A stretch of 64,000 bases of DNA from Gammaproteobacteria bacterium (GCA_016182845.1 JACPFT010000001.1:1-64000); one strand, 5' to 3'. Counted from the stretch's first letter, positions 1 to 10,725 are shown. The notes: generated by a model from the sequence alone, not told the origin. Numbers and translations: made by a program.

Positions 1-129
1 TTCGATGGAGGGCAAGTGAAAGCGGGAAATCTGGTGCGAAATCTACGTCTCGACCGCAGCGATCAAGGGCGGGTACGGCATCCAGGCTCCCTTTACTCAA
101 GAGCGACTTGAGCAAATTCAGAATACAAG
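1..129. other. Window edge, no gene recognised
   Basis: Reading frames here are short and interrupted. A plus-strand frame runs from about position 20 to a TAG near 139 and could be the tail of a gene that begins outside the window, but an in-frame TGA at 17-19 breaks it and no family is recognisable. Treated as unassigned. Confidence 0.4.
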
Positions 130-216
130 GTCGGGTTAGCGCCCTTGGCGCGTAACCCGACGATGTTCGGTATACGGGCAATACTGTCGGGTTACGCTGC
201 GCTAACAGTATCTACG
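130..216. repeat. Palindromic intergenic repeat pair
   Basis: Two units sit side by side. At 130-161, GTCGGGTTAGCG is followed after a short loop by CGCGTAACCCGAC. At 185-216 a related but decayed unit begins TGTCGGGTTACGC. They lie just beyond the stop codon of the M28 peptidase on the minus strand, so they may also act as its transcript end. This class of GTCGGGTTA palindrome is common between genes in gammaproteobacteria; no T-run is present. Confidence 0.6.
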
Positions 217-219
217 CCA

Positions 220-2157
220 CTAATTGTTGATCGTGAGCTTCCAGCTATTGATATAGCCGGTGTCTCTGCTCGCCCTGTCCTTGACGCGCAGCAGCCAGGT
301 TCCGTTGCGAGCCGTGCCGCCGGCATTGACCGCGTAGGTCTTGAGAATATTGTCGGCCGAGCCGCCGGAGCGGTTGTGCAGGTTGAAGACCGTGCCGCTG
401 GGCGCTACGAGGTCGACGACCAGATCGCCGATGTAGGGGTGGACGATATTGACCTCGACGCCGACGCTGGTGGCGGTGCCCGTGCTGGCGATGGCGATGG
501 GGCTGCTGACGCCGGTGGCGTTGTTGTCGGGGATGGGGTAATCGGCGGTGTTTTCGCCGACGATCGGCGGCGGCAGGGTGTCGGTGTCGTAGCTGCCGGT
601 CAGGCTGACGCCCGAATAGGCGCTATAGGCCTTGAGCAGGACGTGGTAGGTGCCGGCCTGGGCCGTGGCGATGTTGCAGGTCTCGGTGGAGGTCGAGCCG
701 TCGGACTTGCATTGATAGCTCGCCGTGGTCGGCTTGGTGCCGAAACGGACATAGAGATCGGCATCGCCGGTGCCGCCCGTGGTCTTGAAGCTGAGGGAAT
801 GGGCGCCGGCCGGAACATTCAGCCAGTAATAGCTCTCCTGGCCGGTGGTCCCGGACTGGTTGGTGAGCGGCACTTTATTGGTGAGCATATTGGGCGGCGG
901 CATCGTCCCGCCGGCGTTCTTGCCCAGCTCGCCCAGGAAGGCCAGGCCGAGCTTGGCGAAGGCCGTGCTGTGCTCGGCCGTGCCGCCGCTATTGGCCAGG
1001 GTGTCGTTGCTGCTGTGGATGGTCGGGTTCATGTCGCCGAAGGCCGATTCGGCATACATGGCGGCGGGAAAGCCGGCGGCGGTCCAGGAGGCATGATCGG
1101 AGCAGCCGTAGCCGCAGCTGGTGGTGGCCAGGCGCAGGCCGCTGGGCGCGAGATAGGTGCTGAACAGATCCTTGAGGAATTGCACCAGGCTGGCGTTGGA
1201 ATAGTCGCTGAGCACATAGACGTCGGCGGCGGTGCTGCCGTGGTAATTGGTCATGTCCAGTTGGAGCACGCCCACGACGTCGCGACCCTCGGTCTTGAAC
1301 TGGCCGGCGATGGCCTTGGAGCCGAGCAGGCCCACTTCCTCGGCGGCATAGCCCATGAGCTTGATGGTGCGCTGCGGCCGGTAGCCGCCGGCGAGGGCGA
1401 CGCGCAGGACCTCGGTGAGGGTGGCGATGCCCGAGGCATCGTCGTCGGCGCCGGGGGCGATGCTGGTCTCGCCGACGCTGGTGCCGCTCAGGGTCGAGTC
1501 CAGGTGGGCGCCGAGCACGACGATCTCGTTGGCGAGTTCCGCGCCGGGTATGGTCAGGATGACGGAGTTCTGGGTCGAACAGCTGGCGCAGGCAACCGTT
1601 TCCACCGTGATATCGCTGCGGCTGGCCGCCAGGGCCTTCCAGCTGTCGCGTAGCCACAGGGCGGCATTGCTGCCGTTGGCGGTCCGGTAATAGCGGTTCT
1701 GGAAATTCGTCGACAGGCTGGTGATGGTGCCGCGGATCTGGCTTTCGCTGACCTGGGCCAGCCAGGGGGTGACCACGGCCTGGTTGTCGATGGTATAGCT
1801 GGCGAAGCTCGTGCTCATGGCCTCTTGGCTGCGGTCTTCGCGCAGGAAGGCCTCGGCCTCGGCCCGGGTCGGGAAGGCGAAGAAGCCCCCGCAGCGCTTG
1901 CCCTCGGTGTGGGCCAGGTAAGTCAGCTCATCGAGCCGGTTCGGGGCGAGGCTGGCCAGGACGCGCGTGTCGCCGGCGCGCCGGGTCTCGGCCGTGTCTA
2001 GCCGTTCGGCCAGCCGGTCGGCGCCCAGGCGGTAGAGCTCCTGGGAGGTGACGATGTACAGCGGTGCATCGGCTTCGGCGGGTGCGGCGCCGATGGCGAG
2101 CGGGGTCAGCGCGCCCGCCAGCAAGAATGCCGTCGCGAGAGTTCTTAGGGGTTTCAT
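220..2157 (-). CDS. Exported M28 aminopeptidase with PPC and P domains
   Basis: A 645-residue secreted zinc aminopeptidase resembling the Aeromonas/Vibrio leucine aminopeptidases. A signal peptide covers about residues 1-24. The M28 catalytic core spans roughly 200-410, with zinc ligands and base visible as GAHLDS (His218), GADDDASG (Asp about 239), YAAEEVG (Glu273/Glu274), Asp301 and the TIHSSND His381. A PPC domain follows (about 430-525) and then a proprotein-convertase P domain to the C-terminus. The start has AGGGAG 9 bases upstream. It lies 138 bp downstream of the M4 peptidase on the same strand, and the two share nearly the same C-terminal PPC and P modules, so they are probably exported and matured alike (inference). 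Type II secretion is likely but not shown by the sequence. Confidence 0.93.
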   Translation of the reverse strand: MKPLRTLATAFLLAGALTPLAIGAAPAEADAPLYIVTSQELYRLGADRLAERLDTAETRRAGDTRVLASLAPNRLDELTYLAHTEGKRCGGFFAFPTRAEAEAFLREDRSQEAMSTSFASYTIDNQAVVTPWLAQVSESQIRGTITSLSTNFQNRYYRTANGSNAALWLRDSWKALAASRSDITVETVACASCSTQNSVILTIPGAELANEIVVLGAHLDSTLSGTSVGETSIAPGADDDASGIATLTEVLRVALAGGYRPQRTIKLMGYAAEEVGLLGSKAIAGQFKTEGRDVVGVLQLDMTNYHGSTAADVYVLSDYSNASLVQFLKDLFSTYLAPSGLRLATTSCGYGCSDHASWTAAGFPAAMYAESAFGDMNPTIHSSNDTLANSGGTAEHSTAFAKLGLAFLGELGKNAGGTMPPPNMLTNKVPLTNQSGTTGQESYYWLNVPAGAHSLSFKTTGGTGDADLYVRFGTKPTTASYQCKSDGSTSTETCNIATAQAGTYHVLLKAYSAYSGVSLTGSYDTDTLPPPIVGENTADYPIPDNNATGVSSPIAIASTGTATSVGVEVNIVHPYIGDLVVDLVAPSGTVFNLHNRSGGSADNILKTYAVNAGGTARNGTWLLRVKDRASRDTGYINSWKLTINN

Positions 2158-2295
2158 GGCAATGGGCTCCCTGGGGCTGCCGAGCGGAGTTCGGCGCCAG
2201 TCATGGCATGGGGTAGGTTGCGGGCCCGGTGAGGCTGGACCCGCGCAGGGCGTGCCGGGGATGCCGGGGGCGGCGGCGCCCCCCGGCGAAGTGGC

Positions 2296-4647
<2,352 letters not shown>

Positions 4648-4715
4648 TCAAAACCTCGATCTTTTTTCTGAGCGAAGTTCTGCAAGCGAAAGGAGCATAG
4701 GAGACGAACGATGAA

Positions 4716-4804
4716 AATAACTAATACCAATTAGTTGTTATTAGACATAGTTATCAGAAGACGCGGGACTTTATCTGAACTGTATCGGTTTGTATCGGTT
4801 TGTA
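4716..4804. promoter_or_regulatory. AT-rich control region upstream of the M4 peptidase
   Basis: The 296 bp between the M4 start (4515) and the dsbD stop (4812) hold an AT-rich patch unlike the surroundings. At 4716-4742 an imperfect palindrome contains CTAAT-ACCA-ATTAG flanked by AATAA and TTATT, shaped like a repressor or activator site. At 4781-4804 the 10-mer TGTATCGGTT occurs twice in tandem. Both most likely belong to the control of the protease gene, read leftwards; no regulator can be named. Confidence 0.35.
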
Positions 4805-4811
4805 GGCTGGC

Positions 4812-6638
4812 TCAACGCGGCAGCAAGGGCATGAGCCGGGCGGCGAAATCCGTCGGCGGCAGAAAGCCAGTGACGCGGCTCGCGGCCGTTTCGCGTCCTT
4901 CGGCATCGAAGAACAGCAGGGTGGGCAGGCCCAGCACCGAGTAAGTCTTCAACAGGCGCACGTCCTCCGCGTCATTGGCCGTGACATCGGCTTGCAGCAG
5001 GACGAAGCGCTCCAGCAGCGGGCGCACCGCCGGATCCGGGAAGGTCTTGGCGGCGAATTCATGGCAGGCCACGCACCAATCGGCGTAGAAATCCACCATC
5101 ACCGGCTTGCCGGCTTGTTTGGCCTCGGCCAGCAGCCGGTCCAGCTCCTCCACGGTCTTGAAGCGTCGGAATGTCAACCGTGGTAAGTCTGGGCTGGCGG
5201 TGGCCTGCGCCTGGGCAGATGCACCCAGGCTCAGGCCCGAGAGCGGAGCCAGGGGATCGGCATGGCCCATGGCCGCGCCCAGGGTCTGGGCGATGCCGAT
5301 GGCGAAGAGCACCAGCCCCAGGCCCTGGCGCAAGGGCGTCCACTTCGATTCCCGATCCCGGGCGAAGGCGCCCAGATAGACCGCGCTGACGACGCACAAG
5401 CCGCCCCAGAGTAGGAGGACCAGCGACCCCGGCAGGAAGCGGCTGCCCAGGTAGAGGGCCAGGGCCAGGAGGCCGACCCCGAACGCGGACTTGATGCCAT
5501 CCATCCAGGCCCCGGCCCGGGGCAGCAGGCGATCGCCGCCCAGGCCGAGCAGGAGCAGGGGCAGGCCCATGCCCATGGCCAGGGCATAGAGCGCCAGGCC
5601 ACCCAGGACCCGATCGCCGGTCTGGGCGATATGCAGCATGGCGGCCGCCAGGGGCGCGGTGACGCAGGGCGAGACGACCAGGGTGCCCAGCACGCCCATC
5701 AGGGCGGCGCCCAGGTAGGTGCCGCCGGCCTGGCGGTTGGACAGGGCGCTGGCCCGGCTCAACAGGACCGAGGGCAGGCGCAGCTCGTAGAGCCCGAATA
5801 GGGACAGGGCGAGGGCGACGAACAGGGCGCAGACCAGGGCCACCATCCACGGCGCCTGGAACAGCCCGGCCAGGCCGTAGCCGGCGCTGGCGGCGACGAC
5901 GCCCAGGGCCGCGAAGGACAGGGCCATGCCCTGGACATAGGCCAGGCTCAGGAAGAAGCCGCGTGCCCGGTGGCCCGGCCCGGCTTTCTGGCCGGCTACC
6001 AGGCTGGCGACGATGGGCAGCATGGGAAACACGCAGGGTGTGAAGGCCAGCCCCAGGCCGGCCAGGAGGAAGAAGCCCAGGCTACCCAGCAGATCGCCCC
6101 GGCGCAGCAGGCCGTTGAGCCGCGAGCCCTCGTTTTCCGGGGAAGGCGGCGCCGACGCGGCGGCGACCGGCGTGGCGCCTGGCGCCGAGGCCGCGATCTC
6201 CAGCTCCACCACCTGGTCCACCGGCGGATAGCACAGGCCCTTGTCGGCACAGCCCTGCCAGCTCACCGCCAGGCGCAGGGGGCCGGAGCCTTCCACCGGC
6301 AGGGGGATCTCCAGGAAGCCGCGATGGACGGTGACCTCGCCGAAGTACTCGTCGCTATGGGCCTCGCCCTTCGGGAACTGCGGTGCGCCCAACTTCATGC
6401 CCTCGGCCTCGAAGCGGAAGCGGTGCTGGTAGAGGTAATAGCCGGGGGCGATGTCCCAGCGCAGATAGACGGTCTGGCCGACCGCGTCGGCGGAGAAGCG
6501 GAAGGCCTCCTCGACGGCCAGGAAATCGGCGGTGGACGCGGTTTTCTTGGCCACCAGCTCGTCGAGGCTGACCGCCTGGGCGGGGATGGCGGCCAGGAGC
6601 AGGGCGGCGAGGAAGTAGCGGAGAACAGTGTGCAACAT
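4812..6638 (-). CDS. dsbD: Thiol:disulfide interchange protein DsbD
   Basis: Inner-membrane protein that carries electrons from cytoplasmic thioredoxin to periplasmic DsbC/DsbG and cytochrome c maturation. The ATG at 6638 is chosen because a signal peptide follows at once (MLHTVLRYFLAALLLAA). The alpha domain has the redox pair in CADKGLCYPP. The membrane domain (about 200-470, eight predicted helices) has the paired cysteines in TPCVFPMLP and SPCVTAP. The C-terminal thioredoxin-like gamma domain has DWCVACHEF. All six conserved cysteines are present, and the 608-residue length is normal. It is transcribed away from the PHP-domain gene. No cutA or other dsb gene adjoins it. Confidence 0.96.
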   Translation of the reverse strand: MLHTVLRYFLAALLLAAIPAQAVSLDELVAKKTASTADFLAVEEAFRFSADAVGQTVYLRWDIAPGYYLYQHRFRFEAEGMKLGAPQFPKGEAHSDEYFGEVTVHRGFLEIPLPVEGSGPLRLAVSWQGCADKGLCYPPVDQVVELEIAASAPGATPVAAASAPPSPENEGSRLNGLLRRGDLLGSLGFFLLAGLGLAFTPCVFPMLPIVASLVAGQKAGPGHRARGFFLSLAYVQGMALSFAALGVVAASAGYGLAGLFQAPWMVALVCALFVALALSLFGLYELRLPSVLLSRASALSNRQAGGTYLGAALMGVLGTLVVSPCVTAPLAAAMLHIAQTGDRVLGGLALYALAMGMGLPLLLLGLGGDRLLPRAGAWMDGIKSAFGVGLLALALYLGSRFLPGSLVLLLWGGLCVVSAVYLGAFARDRESKWTPLRQGLGLVLFAIGIAQTLGAAMGHADPLAPLSGLSLGASAQAQATASPDLPRLTFRRFKTVEELDRLLAEAKQAGKPVMVDFYADWCVACHEFAAKTFPDPAVRPLLERFVLLQADVTANDAEDVRLLKTYSVLGLPTLLFFDAEGRETAASRVTGFLPPTDFAARLMPLLPR

Positions 6639-6847
6639 GGCGTTTCGTCGAGCTCGCGAGGGGCGGGGAACGGGCATTGGATGCCGATCCGGCGGTTTTG
6701 TTTCCGGGGCATGAGGCCCAAGGGTCTGTTTACCTTGGCTTGGCGCATCTTAGCCAAGCGCAGGCATGAGGTCACGCCCGACGCATCGACCTTTGCCGGT
6801 TTCTAGTCTAGATTCCAGCGAGGCTAGGGTGTCAAAGGGAGCGAGGG

Positions 6848-8080
6848 ATGGGCCGGGCCGGATGGATCCTGGGGTTGTGCATGGGCTTGTGCGCCTGCGG
6901 TTCGCGCGAAGCGCGCTTCGTCGAGGACATTCCCTGGCGCGCCGAGGGGCATTGGCTCATCGCCGATCTGCACAGCCACAGCCGCTATTCCGACGGCACG
7001 AAGACGCCCCAAGAACTGGCGGCGATGGCCCGGCGGAACGGCTGCGACGTCCTGGCCATCACCGATCACGGCGATCGCAAGGTGAAGACCCTGAGTCCGG
7101 AGTTTTTCGCCGAGCTGGTAGCCGCCCGTCAGGCCGAACCGGCCCTGGTGATGATGGTCGGCCTGGAATGGAATGTGCCGCCTTACCAGGGCCGCGAACA
7201 CATGGGCATCCTGCCGGGCGAGGCCGCCCGCGAGGCCTTGATCGAATTCCGGCGCCGCTTCGAGGCCGAAGGCGCCACCGCCGAGGAGGCCTTGCGCTGG
7301 TTGGCGCAAACGCCGGCGACCCGGGATGCCGTGCTGATCTACAACCACCCCAGCCGGGCCGATAAGGATGCCGGCGAGAACGAGCGGGACCTCAAGGCCT
7401 GGCGGGGATTGAATCCCGCCCTGAGCATCCTCGAAGGCGGCCCCGGCCACCAGGGATTGGCGCCGGACAAGGCCTACACCGGCATCAAGCCCATGGTCGA
7501 CGGCTGGGACGCCGCCGTCGCCGAGGTCGGCGGCGTCTGGGATGCGGCCTTGGATCGGGGCGAGCCGGTCTGGGGGGCGCTCGCCAGTTCCGACTACCAC
7601 AACCCGGCCATGGACCGCGAACCCTGCGCCTTCGGCCGTACCCATTTCTTCGGTGCCGGCCGCAGCGAGACCGAGATCCTGGCGGCCCTGCGCGCCGGCA
7701 GCTTCTGGGCCGAACAGGGCCGGCTGCTCAAATCCCTGGACTTCCGCATCGAGGCCAAGGGCCTGGGTGGCCCGGCCCTGCCAGGCAGCACGCTCGCCGC
7801 GCCGGCCGATGCCCCCTTGCACCTGCATATCGCCGCCCAGCCGGAGGCCACCTGGCCCCTGGACATCGAAATCATCGGCAACGGCCTGGACGGCAAGGCG
7901 GCCGTGCTACATACCGGCCGCCTAAGCGCCAAGTTCCCCGAACTCTTCTGGCAGCCGCCGCCCCTCAAACCCGGCGCCGACGGCCGCAGCGCCTATTTCC
8001 GGGTGCGCATCTCGGGGATGGATGCCGAAGGGACGAGGCGGGTGGCTTATAGCAATGCCATTCGCGTACGGGTCGAATGA
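6848..8080 (+). CDS. PHP-domain metallohydrolase, probable lipoprotein
   Basis: A 410-residue protein with a short hydrophobic leader ending in CMGLCACGS, a plausible lipobox. The polymerase-and-histidinol-phosphatase (PHP) metal site is visible as DLHSHSRYSDG (about 40-50), ITDHGD, YNHPSR and SSDYHNP, so several metal ions are likely bound. Proteins of this layout (CehA/McbA-like) are annotated as phosphoesterases or hydrolases without a fixed substrate. GGGAGCGAGG precedes the ATG. It diverges from dsbD across 209 bp. Function beyond metal-dependent hydrolysis cannot be read from the sequence. Confidence 0.85.
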   Translation: MGRAGWILGLCMGLCACGSREARFVEDIPWRAEGHWLIADLHSHSRYSDGTKTPQELAAMARRNGCDVLAITDHGDRKVKTLSPEFFAELVAARQAEPALVMMVGLEWNVPPYQGREHMGILPGEAAREALIEFRRRFEAEGATAEEALRWLAQTPATRDAVLIYNHPSRADKDAGENERDLKAWRGLNPALSILEGGPGHQGLAPDKAYTGIKPMVDGWDAAVAEVGGVWDAALDRGEPVWGALASSDYHNPAMDREPCAFGRTHFFGAGRSETEILAALRAGSFWAEQGRLLKSLDFRIEAKGLGGPALPGSTLAAPADAPLHLHIAAQPEATWPLDIEIIGNGLDGKAAVLHTGRLSAKFPELFWQPPPLKPGADGRSAYFRVRISGMDAEGTRRVAYSNAIRVRVE

Positions 8081-8166
8081 GCGCGCGGGCTCTCTGTCCG
8101 GCAACTTCCGTTTTTTTACAACGTTACCGTCAACGAAACCAAGCCCATTGAGAGGAAGCGAAGCAA

Positions 8167-8472
8167 ATGCCCCATATCGTTTACAACATCGACGGCACCT
8201 CCTCGCGGAAGTGCCAGTGCACGAGCCTTCCCAAGACCTGGCTTGGCCATTGGGCAAGGGGAACCGGACTGGCCTTGCCGGCTAAGTGCGTGGCGAAGTA
8301 CTGCGGGAATGTCGTCGAGGTCGGCGCCCATGTACGGGATGACGACGACGCGCGCATCGTATGGATCGTGCCGTTCTGCCAGTACCACAACAAGCGCCCC
8401 AGTAGCGAGCCGATCGAGCTGAAGGATGGCGTCACCCTGTGCGGCGGTTCGATGACCATAGATTGCGCGTAG
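8167..8472 (+). CDS. Small Cys/His-rich protein, possible HNH-like fold
   Basis: A 101-residue protein beginning MPHIVYNIDG. It carries KCQC near residue 16, then CVAKYCG, then GAHVRDDDD and IVPFCQYHNKR. The spacing of the Cys pairs and the closing C-x2-HN pattern suggest a zinc-binding treble-clef or HNH-type fold, but no catalytic assignment is safe. GAGAGGAAG lies upstream of the ATG. Its stop codon lies inside the left arm of the inverted repeat at 8469-8577. The gene sits in an accessory patch next to a gene cassette. Conserved hypothetical at best. Confidence 0.65.
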   Translation: MPHIVYNIDGTSSRKCQCTSLPKTWLGHWARGTGLALPAKCVAKYCGNVVEVGAHVRDDDDARIVWIVPFCQYHNKRPSSEPIELKDGVTLCGGSMTIDCA

Positions 8473-8577
8473 CCCGGATGGAGGCGCGTAGCGCCGGGAA
8501 TCCGGGGGATTCCATGAGCGTTTAATCTCAGCTGGAAGCACCCGGATTCCGATCCTTCGGACCTTCATCCGGGCTAC
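8469..8577. repeat. Inverted repeat element capping two convergent genes
   Basis: Two related arms of about 37 bp face each other. The left begins GTAGCCCGGATGGAGG and ends GGAATCCGGG at 8505. The right, read on the minus strand from 8577, begins GTAGCCCGGATGAAGG and ends GGAATCCGGG. The left arm contributes the TAG stop of the small Cys/His protein, and the right arm encodes the last residues of the membrane protein on the other strand. This GTAGCCCGGAT repeat type is widespread in gammaproteobacterial intergenic DNA. It can also form a strong hairpin and may terminate both transcripts. Confidence 0.75.
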
Positions 8578-9277
8578 GCCCGCTGCTCAAGCGGCCGCGA
8601 ACGCGCACGCGCCACGTCCAATAAAAGAGGAACAGGATCGGCGTGAAGGTGAGCACGAGGAGCAGTGGCACGATACGCACGGGCTCGGGGATGAACTTCA
8701 TCTGCCCCAAGAAGAACGAACCCGTCGCGACGAAGAGCCCGAAGCACATCCTCCACAGATGGCGCGCCAGTCGTCGCGATCCCCGTAAGCCGCCAGCCAG
8801 AATTGCGCGCAGGTCGCCGACCGCCGCGAGCAGAATGACAGTGCCCCCGACCAGTGGCGGTACGACACGCGGGCGGCCAACCACTTTCACCGTAGGATCC
8901 AGCCATTCGGTCACGCCCCCGTACAGCGTTGCCACGGCGCAAGTGAATGCCAGGACCATCAGCGCGACATTGAAGCGTTGACCGACTCCTGGCAATGGCT
9001 TGACGGTCGTCATCGCCGAAAAGACCAGGTAAGCGGCGAGGAGCCCGGCGAAGACCTGGCCCGGTCTGTTTTCGTATGTGCCGATTCCCGCCGCCGTGAG
9101 GCCGAGGACGACCATCGCCCAGGTGAAGACCAAACCGTTTTGCTTATGGAGCCGCCCGCCCTTGGCAACCGCGAGCGCGATGGTTCCCGCGACGATGCTC
9201 ACCAACCCAGCGGAAAAGTGAACCGCTAGGGCCAGCCACACGATACCTGACGACGTTACGAACGTGACTCGATCCAT
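8528..9277 (-). CDS. Multipass membrane protein of unknown function
   Basis: A 249-residue protein with about seven hydrophobic segments (for example WLALAVHFSAGLVSIVAGTI near the N-terminus and IVPLLLVLTFTPILFLFYWT near the C-terminus). The frame is open upstream to 9370, but the ATG at 9277 has TGGAG 9 bases before it and leads straight into the first membrane segment. It resembles DUF2306-like or related small integral membrane proteins; I cannot assign a function. The C-terminal tail (about 14 residues) is encoded by the right arm of the repeat at 8469-8577, so the original end may have been replaced. It begins about 110 bp beyond the integron attC core and could itself be a former cassette gene. 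Confidence 0.7.
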   Translation of the reverse strand: MDRVTFVTSSGIVWLALAVHFSAGLVSIVAGTIALAVAKGGRLHKQNGLVFTWAMVVLGLTAAGIGTYENRPGQVFAGLLAAYLVFSAMTTVKPLPGVGQRFNVALMVLAFTCAVATLYGGVTEWLDPTVKVVGRPRVVPPLVGGTVILLAAVGDLRAILAGGLRGSRRLARHLWRMCFGLFVATGSFFLGQMKFIPEPVRIVPLLLVLTFTPILFLFYWTWRVRVRGRLSSGRSPDEGPKDRNPGASS

Positions 9278-9389
9278 GCCGGCTGCTCCAAGCCTAGGGT
9301 TATATACGAACGGCCCGATGCAATGGTTTCGGCGCGCCGGGATCGAGTGTTCCGCATGGTCTCTTTCCAACGGGCAGGTTGCGTGAGCG

Positions 9390-9449
9390 GTCTAACGATG
9401 GAATTAAGCCGCGCCGCGAAGCGGCGTCGGCTTGAATGACTTGTTAGGC
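9390..9449 (-). other. Integron attC site (59-base-element type)
   Basis: The 60 bp match the attC plan exactly. On the minus strand it opens with GCCTAAC (9449-9443) and closes with GTTAGAC (9396-9390), fitting RYYYAAC and GTTRRRY. Between them AAGCCG-A-CGCCGC pairs with GCGGCGCGGCTT around a TTC loop, leaving one unpaired A, the strand-selecting extrahelical base expected of attC hairpins. It lies 21 bp beyond the stop of the VOC gene, in the standard position downstream of a cassette gene. The body closely resembles attC sites of known mobile cassettes (recalled, not searched). Confidence 0.9.
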
Positions 9450-10015
9450 ATCACCCGAGTAAAGCATGCTCTATTCACCTGCGGGCGGCTCCCAAAGTTC
9501 AATCTTGTTGCCCTCTGGATCCATTACCCAGCCGAATTTTCCATATTCGGATTCTTCGGTCTTGGGCAGAACGTTGCATCCTTCCGCGCGAAGCGCAGCA
9601 AGAAGTGCGTGCAGGTCTGCTACACGATAGTTCACCATGAATGGAGCGTCGCTAGGTGCAAAATTCTCCCCATTTCCGACCATCCAAGCTGTTGTGCCCG
9701 GTGTTGGATTGCCAGAACTATCTACCCAGCGAAATGACGTGCCGCCCCACGCCTGAACGTCAATTCCTAGATGTTGTTTGTACCAGGTCCTCAGCGGTAC
9801 AGGGTCTTTTGCCTTGATAAAGATGCCGCCAATTCCTGTAACTCTGCTCATGGCTGGGTTCCTTGCGGTTGAGTCTTTTGGCTTGCTTGGCTCCGGGTTT
9901 GTCTCTTGTCCAAGCGCGATTACCGGTAGAACGGAAAACAAAAGAACGATGGCAAGTGACTTCCGATACATGTGAACTCTCCTTTGGGAGCCAAGTGCTG
10001 CGTAGTGATGCCTAA
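9396..10015 (-). mobile_element. Integron gene cassette carrying a VOC-family gene
   Basis: The cassette reads on the minus strand from the TT of a GTTAGGC core (10016-10010) through one gene to the G of GTTAGAC at the end of the attC (9396): 620 bp, one gene, gene start 39 bp after the core, attC directly behind. Its base composition is visibly less GC-rich than the neighbours. No intI gene is present in the window, and the sequence before the first core (10017 onward) does not fold as an attC, so this is either an isolated cassette at a secondary site or the remnant of an array. Confidence 0.8.
9471..9971 (-). CDS. Exported VOC-family (glyoxalase/bleomycin-resistance fold) protein
   Basis: A 166-residue protein. 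AAAGGAGAG stands just before the ATG at 9971, and a signal peptide follows (MYRKSLAIVLLFSVLPVIALGQ). The mature part is a single VOC module: VTGIGGIFIKAKDPVPLRTWYKQHLGI at its start and GWVMDPEGNKIELWEP at its end, with the Glu that usually binds metal. An exported VOC protein is unusual, since most glyoxalase I or resistance members are cytoplasmic. It is the only gene of the integron cassette. Substrate unknown. Confidence 0.85.
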   Translation of the reverse strand: MYRKSLAIVLLFSVLPVIALGQETNPEPSKPKDSTARNPAMSRVTGIGGIFIKAKDPVPLRTWYKQHLGIDVQAWGGTSFRWVDSSGNPTPGTTAWMVGNGENFAPSDAPFMVNYRVADLHALLAALRAEGCNVLPKTEESEYGKFGWVMDPEGNKIELWEPPAGE

Positions 10016-10016
10016 C

Positions 10017-10725
10017 TATTATTAGTTTGCAGTGCCGGATCTGCCGGCGCCGCGAATGCCTGAACAATAGCAAATTTTCCTTGCGAGTCAAAGACATGAG
10101 GGAGTATTCCAGTTGGGCTCGCCACTCGGTTAGCCGGCGCTGCCGACTAACTCAGATGGCCGGCGCCTTGCGGTCTATCGATTCGGGTGCCGGGTGATCT
10201 TGTGAAAGCCAAAGGATTCAGCGGCTTAACCGGTAGAGCTCTCGCTGGCTGCGCGTCGTTATCTTGCAAGCTGGGGCCGCCAACCCGGACAAGCGCATGA
10301 GGAATCGCGGACAGAAGCGATGACACCACCGTAACGTCATCCCCGCCCTTCGACAAACTCAGGACACAGGGCGAGCGCATCATGAAACGAGAAGTATCCG
10401 AAGAGTCCTTCGACTTGGCCTGTCCTGAGCTTGTCGAAGGGCCCGCTTCGCGGGCTACTCGGGGCGAACGGGTTAAAAAATGTCCGTTCGTGCTGAGTAG
10501 CGGGCTGTTGGCCCGCGTATCGAAGCACTACGCATGACACGAGCGACTCATAATGATCCCGCCCTGGCTCGGGACAGGCTTTGGCGGGCATTCAGTCGGT
10601 GGAATGAGTAACTGACTGGGTCCCCGCCAGCGCGGGGACGACGGGTCGTGTAGGAGGCTGCTTTTTTGTTCGGCCCGAGCTGCTTCAAGCGGCTATTCCC
10701 CTATCCATCGGTTCCATGCCGACGC
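10017..10725. other. Long gene-free stretch with several repeats
   Basis: No credible coding frame, tRNA or rRNA was found. It holds a GTTAGCCGGC...CGACTAAC inverted repeat (10129-10151), an inverted pair of TTCGACAAACTCAGGAC-like repeats (10347-10440), and fragments of other common repeats near 10550-10645, including GGGTCCCCGCCAGCGCGGGGAC. It separates the cassette from the 3' end of cysA and looks like a place where mobile and repeat DNA has accumulated. Confidence 0.6.
10347..10440. repeat. Inverted pair of TTCGACA...TCAGGAC repeats
   Basis: CCTTCGACAAACTCAGGAC (from 10347) and its inverted counterpart GTCCTGAGCTTGTCGAAGG (ending 10440) flank about 57 bp. The same family recurs at 29784-29855. 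These are known dispersed extragenic repeats of gammaproteobacteria. Confidence 0.7.

Noticed and set aside
6766..7365. 199-codon plus-strand frame overlapping the PHP gene
   Set aside because: Arg-rich out-of-frame shadow of the PHP-domain gene, which shows all metal-binding motifs in its own frame.
10129..10151. GTTAGCC...GACTAAC as a second attC
   Set aside because: Neither core fits GTTRRRY/RYYYAAC fully and there is no inner paired arm structure at attC length between it and 10010.
10017..10725. tRNA or other structured RNA in the long gap
   Set aside because: No cloverleaf or known RNA motif could be built; the palindromes belong to dispersed repeat families.
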